From positions 186,001 to 250,000 of the forward strand of contig CAVROM010000006.1 of assembly GCA_963722815.1 (NCBI GenBank): a DNA stretch of 64,000 nucleotides, read 5' to 3'. The notes beneath the pieces were generated by a model. The model did not search any database. It was given only the letters and a program-made list of their open reading frames with translations, and was not told the DNA's origin. This document shows positions 61,962 through 64,000 of this stretch, one piece after another; position 1 is the first letter of the stretch; every line of letters begins with the position of its first letter. Made by a program: the position numbers and the translations under genes. This DNA is from DASQFQ01 sp963722815. Its GTDB lineage: Bacteria; Actinomycetota; Thermoleophilia; Solirubrobacterales; Solirubrobacteraceae.

Positions 61962-62914
61962 TGCGAGGCCCCAGCGAGACTCGCGTCTGCGGGCGCGTCG
62001 TCCGGGTCCAGGGTTTGTCCGTAGCTGCGCAGGAACAGCGCGTCGAGGCTGGGGGGCGTGACCGTGAGGGTGTGGATACCCGCCGCGTGGAGTCGCCCGA
62101 TGACGGCGTCGAGATGGTCGGCGTCGATGGTGAACCGCGAGTCGGTGAGCCCGTCGAGCCGCTCGCTCTGATGGTCGGCGACCCCGTCGGCGTCGGCCAG
62201 TCCGCCGGGTTCGGCAACGGTCACGACGTGCACGGCGGTCCGGGTGTGCCGGCGTAGGTCGGCGAGGGTGCCGCTGGCGACGGTACGGCCCCGGCGGATG
62301 ATGCTCACCCGGTCGGCCAGTGCCTCCACCTCGCTCATGATGTGACTGGACAGCAGGACGGTCACCCCGTCCGCGCGCCGGTCGCGGACGCACTGCTGGA
62401 AGGCCTGCTCCATGAGCGGGTCGAGACCCGAGGTCGGCTCGTCGAGCACCAACAGGTCCGCGTCAGCGGCCAGCGCGGAGATCAGGGCCACCTTCTGCCG
62501 GTTGCCCTTGGAGTAGTCGCGGACGCGCTTGGTGGGGTCGAGGTCGAACCGCTCGACGAGGTCCGCGCGACGCCGCTCGTCGACGCCGCCTTGGGTGGCG
62601 CCCAAGACGTCGAGGCACTGGCCCCCTGTCAGCGCCGGCCAGAGGGCGACGTCGCCGGCGACATACGCCAGCCGGCGGTGCAGGCGGGGTGCGTCGTGCC
62701 AGGGGTCGCCGCCGAACAGTTCGGCGTGGCCTGAGGTGGCCCTCATGAGCCCGAGCAGAACCCGGATCGTCGTGGACTTGCCGGAGCCGTTGGGCCCGAG
62801 GAACCCGTGCACGTCACCCGGACGCACGGTGAGGTCGAGGTCGTCGAGGGCCCGGACGTTGCCGAAGACCTTGGTGAGTCCCTCGGTGCGGATCACGGGG
62901 TCGATATCGGTCAT
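61958..62914 (-). CDS. ABC-2 type exporter ATP-binding protein
   Basis: 318 aa from the ATG at 62914. Walker A GPNGSGKST, signature YSKGNRQK, Walker B LLVLDEPTSGLDP, H-loop LSSHIMSEV. The C-terminal domain (about 90 residues) is of the DrrA/antibiotic-export type. It is co-transcribed with the permease (ATGA) and with the TetR gene (ATGA). Expected to export a lipophilic drug or toxin. Confidence 0.93.
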   Translation of the reverse strand: MTDIDPVIRTEGLTKVFGNVRALDDLDLTVRPGDVHGFLGPNGSGKSTTIRVLLGLMRATSGHAELFGGDPWHDAPRLHRRLAYVAGDVALWPALTGGQCLDVLGATQGGVDERRRADLVERFDLDPTKRVRDYSKGNRQKVALISALAADADLLVLDEPTSGLDPLMEQAFQQCVRDRRADGVTVLLSSHIMSEVEALADRVSIIRRGRTVASGTLADLRRHTRTAVHVVTVAEPGGLADADGVADHQSERLDGLTDSRFTIDADHLDAVIGRLHAAGIHTLTVTPPSLDALFLRSYGQTLDPDDAPADASLAGASQ

Positions 62915-63555
62915 GGCAGCGACTCCTTCGCAGAGGTCGTGAACGCGCCCCCGGTGTAGACGGCGGTGACGTCCCTGGCCCACCGGTCGAGACCGGCGGG
63001 CGTGAGCGGGTCGTCGCCGATGGCGGTGGCGATCTGGTTTCGCAGCAGGATCACGGCGAGGTCGTTGACCAGCAGAAACGCCGCACGGACGGCCGGATCC
63101 TCGGTGGGTGCGGCGGCCCCCAGCTCGACCATCGCGTCCAGCAGTCGTCGAGTGGCGGCGTACCAACGGCCGAAGAGCGCTGCCCCGGCCGGGTCGTTGG
63201 TGAGGAGAAGTCGGCGAAGGTACGCCGGCAGCGGCGATCCGTGTGGGAATGCCCGGGCGAACGCCTCGGCCATCGAAGTGGTGGCCTCGCCGCTGGCGAG
63301 CAACTCGGCGAGGTCCTGCCCGCCGAGCTCGGCGAAGATCGCGTCGAAGGACCCGGCCGCGTGGGCGTCCACGGCGGCCCGCAGGCCGTCCTTGCTTCCG
63401 AAGTGGTGGAGCACCAGGCCCGGCGACACCCCCGCGGCGGTGGCGATCGCGCGCACCGTCACCGCATCGTGCCCGCGCTCAGCGAACAAGCGCAGCGCGG
63501 CGTTGCGGATGTTTGCCCGGGCAGTGAGGTCCCGATCGTCCGTGGTTGAACTCAT
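62911..63555 (-). CDS. TetR/AcrR family transcriptional regulator
   Basis: 214 aa from the ATG at 63555. HTH: VTVRAIATAAGVSPGLVLHHF. The C-terminal domain contains PAYLRRLLLTNDPAGAALFG and FLLVNDLAVILLRNQIATAI, of the TetR_C type seen next to ABC drug exporters. It is the first gene of the three-gene exporter operon and most likely represses it in the absence of the drug. Confidence 0.92.
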   Translation of the reverse strand: MSSTTDDRDLTARANIRNAALRLFAERGHDAVTVRAIATAAGVSPGLVLHHFGSKDGLRAAVDAHAAGSFDAIFAELGGQDLAELLASGEATTSMAEAFARAFPHGSPLPAYLRRLLLTNDPAGAALFGRWYAATRRLLDAMVELGAAAPTEDPAVRAAFLLVNDLAVILLRNQIATAIGDDPLTPAGLDRWARDVTAVYTGGAFTTSAKESLP

Positions 63556-63700
63556 GTTCAAGAGACTAAACAGTTGTTCAGCGCAGCGCAAGTGGATCGA
63601 CTGAGCCGGCCCTCGACCGAGCCTCCTCTCGGTCCCGCACGGGATCGGCCTCCGGCAGCGCGCGTGCGCGGGTCTCGAGTCGAAGCCCCGCGACGTCCGG

Positions 63701-64000
63701 TCAGCGATCGCTCCCCGGACCGCCTGCGTGAGGTCTGGCGCTGTTCGCGCTTGCGGGGTCGCCCCGAACGCCGACTGGTCGTTGTTGCTCTCCGCGGAAT
63801 CGGCGCTGGAGGTTGTCCATGGTTTCGCGCGCGGTGCGCGCGATCGCCGCCCTGACGAGCGTTCGGTCGAGCACGCCTCGCCACCCTGCGCGGGGCGGGT
63901 ACTCGATGGTGATGCGATAGGCGAGGTGGCCGCCGGCGTCGTCGAAGTGGCGCCAGTGTCGAGCCGCCGGGATGCCGCGCTGCTCGCTCGTGTACTCAAC
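63701..64000 (-). CDS. SRPBCC family protein (N-terminus beyond window)
   Basis: The last 99 codons of a START/polyketide-cyclase-like protein. Visible parts are VEYTSEQRGIPAARHWRHFD, GHLAYRITIEYPPRAGWRGV and the terminal helix RTARETMDNLQRRFRGEQQ. This helix usually lines the ligand cavity. The start is to the right of the window. Its tail of about 25 residues is low-complexity. Confidence 0.75.
   Translation of the reverse strand, partial: VEYTSEQRGIPAARHWRHFDDAGGHLAYRITIEYPPRAGWRGVLDRTLVRAAIARTARETMDNLQRRFRGEQQRPVGVRGDPASANSARPHAGGPGSDR

Overview
The window is very high-GC DNA with actinobacterial gene types: leaderless-type promoters, an RpoD-type sigma factor, msiK-like sugar transport, CrtI-type oxidoreductases and GTP cyclohydrolase IB. 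I infer a soil Actinomycetota, perhaps of the Thermoleophilia/Solirubrobacterales. This rests on general character only, because no rRNA or complete marker set is present.

Layout. (1) 1-5.5 kb: a sugar ABC importer (binding lipoprotein, two permeases, MsiK/UgpC-type ATPase), a PfkB-type kinase and an acetyltransferase. A strongly structured RNA lies just before the ATPase gene. (2) 5.5-19.1 kb: an EamA transporter; a minus-strand TetR-PotD-PotB-PotC-PotA-type importer; a TetR plus Rieske oxygenase pair; then, divergently, a tight plus-strand operon of two CrtI-like FAD oxidoreductases, an acyl-CoA dehydrogenase and an ADP-forming acyl-CoA synthetase. (3) 19.1-24.9 kb: core genes (exported beta-propeller-like protein, pgsA, folE2, rpoD, tRNA-Tyr, an atypical SDR, two tiny membrane proteins). 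(4) 25.1-28.8 kb: a minus-strand operon with a BKACE-type beta-keto acid cleavage enzyme, an MHS transporter, an internally deleted ketopantoate-reductase-like gene and a 3-hydroxyacyl-CoA dehydrogenase. This set fits catabolism of a carnitine-like beta-hydroxy acid. (5) 28.8-37.1 kb: a two-component system around a PepSY gene, two metallophosphoesterases, a zinc alcohol dehydrogenase, GrpB, NUDIX, GNAT and a YbhB-type lipoprotein.

(6) 37.1-53.3 kb is accessory DNA: a tyrosine integrase, a VapBC-type toxin-antitoxin pair and a GH62 arabinofuranosidase. Next come a 5' half of tRNA-Thr(GGT), then a NarLX-type two-component locus with DUF4386-type membrane proteins and a quinone oxidoreductase. 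These are followed by an IS21 istB remnant, a 3' half of tRNA-Phe(GAA), and three insertion sequences (IS3, IS1380, IS256 families), two of them with clear target duplications. (7) 53.6-57.1 kb: a compact operon of a cysteine-rich mini-protein, a SigZ-type ECF sigma factor, an ArsO-like FAD oxidoreductase with a CC-containing tail, and an MFS exporter. It looks like a thiophilic metal/metalloid response unit and is the best candidate for an undescribed system. (8) 57.1-64 kb: enoyl-CoA hydratase, methyltransferase, a decayed LuxR regulator, a TetR-controlled ABC-2 exporter, and a SRPBCC protein cut by the window end.

About 20 single-base frameshifts break otherwise well-conserved genes, many of them in G/C-rich runs. 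I read most of them as probable sequence errors. The affected genes are typed as pseudogenes so that a reader does not trust the split reading frames.
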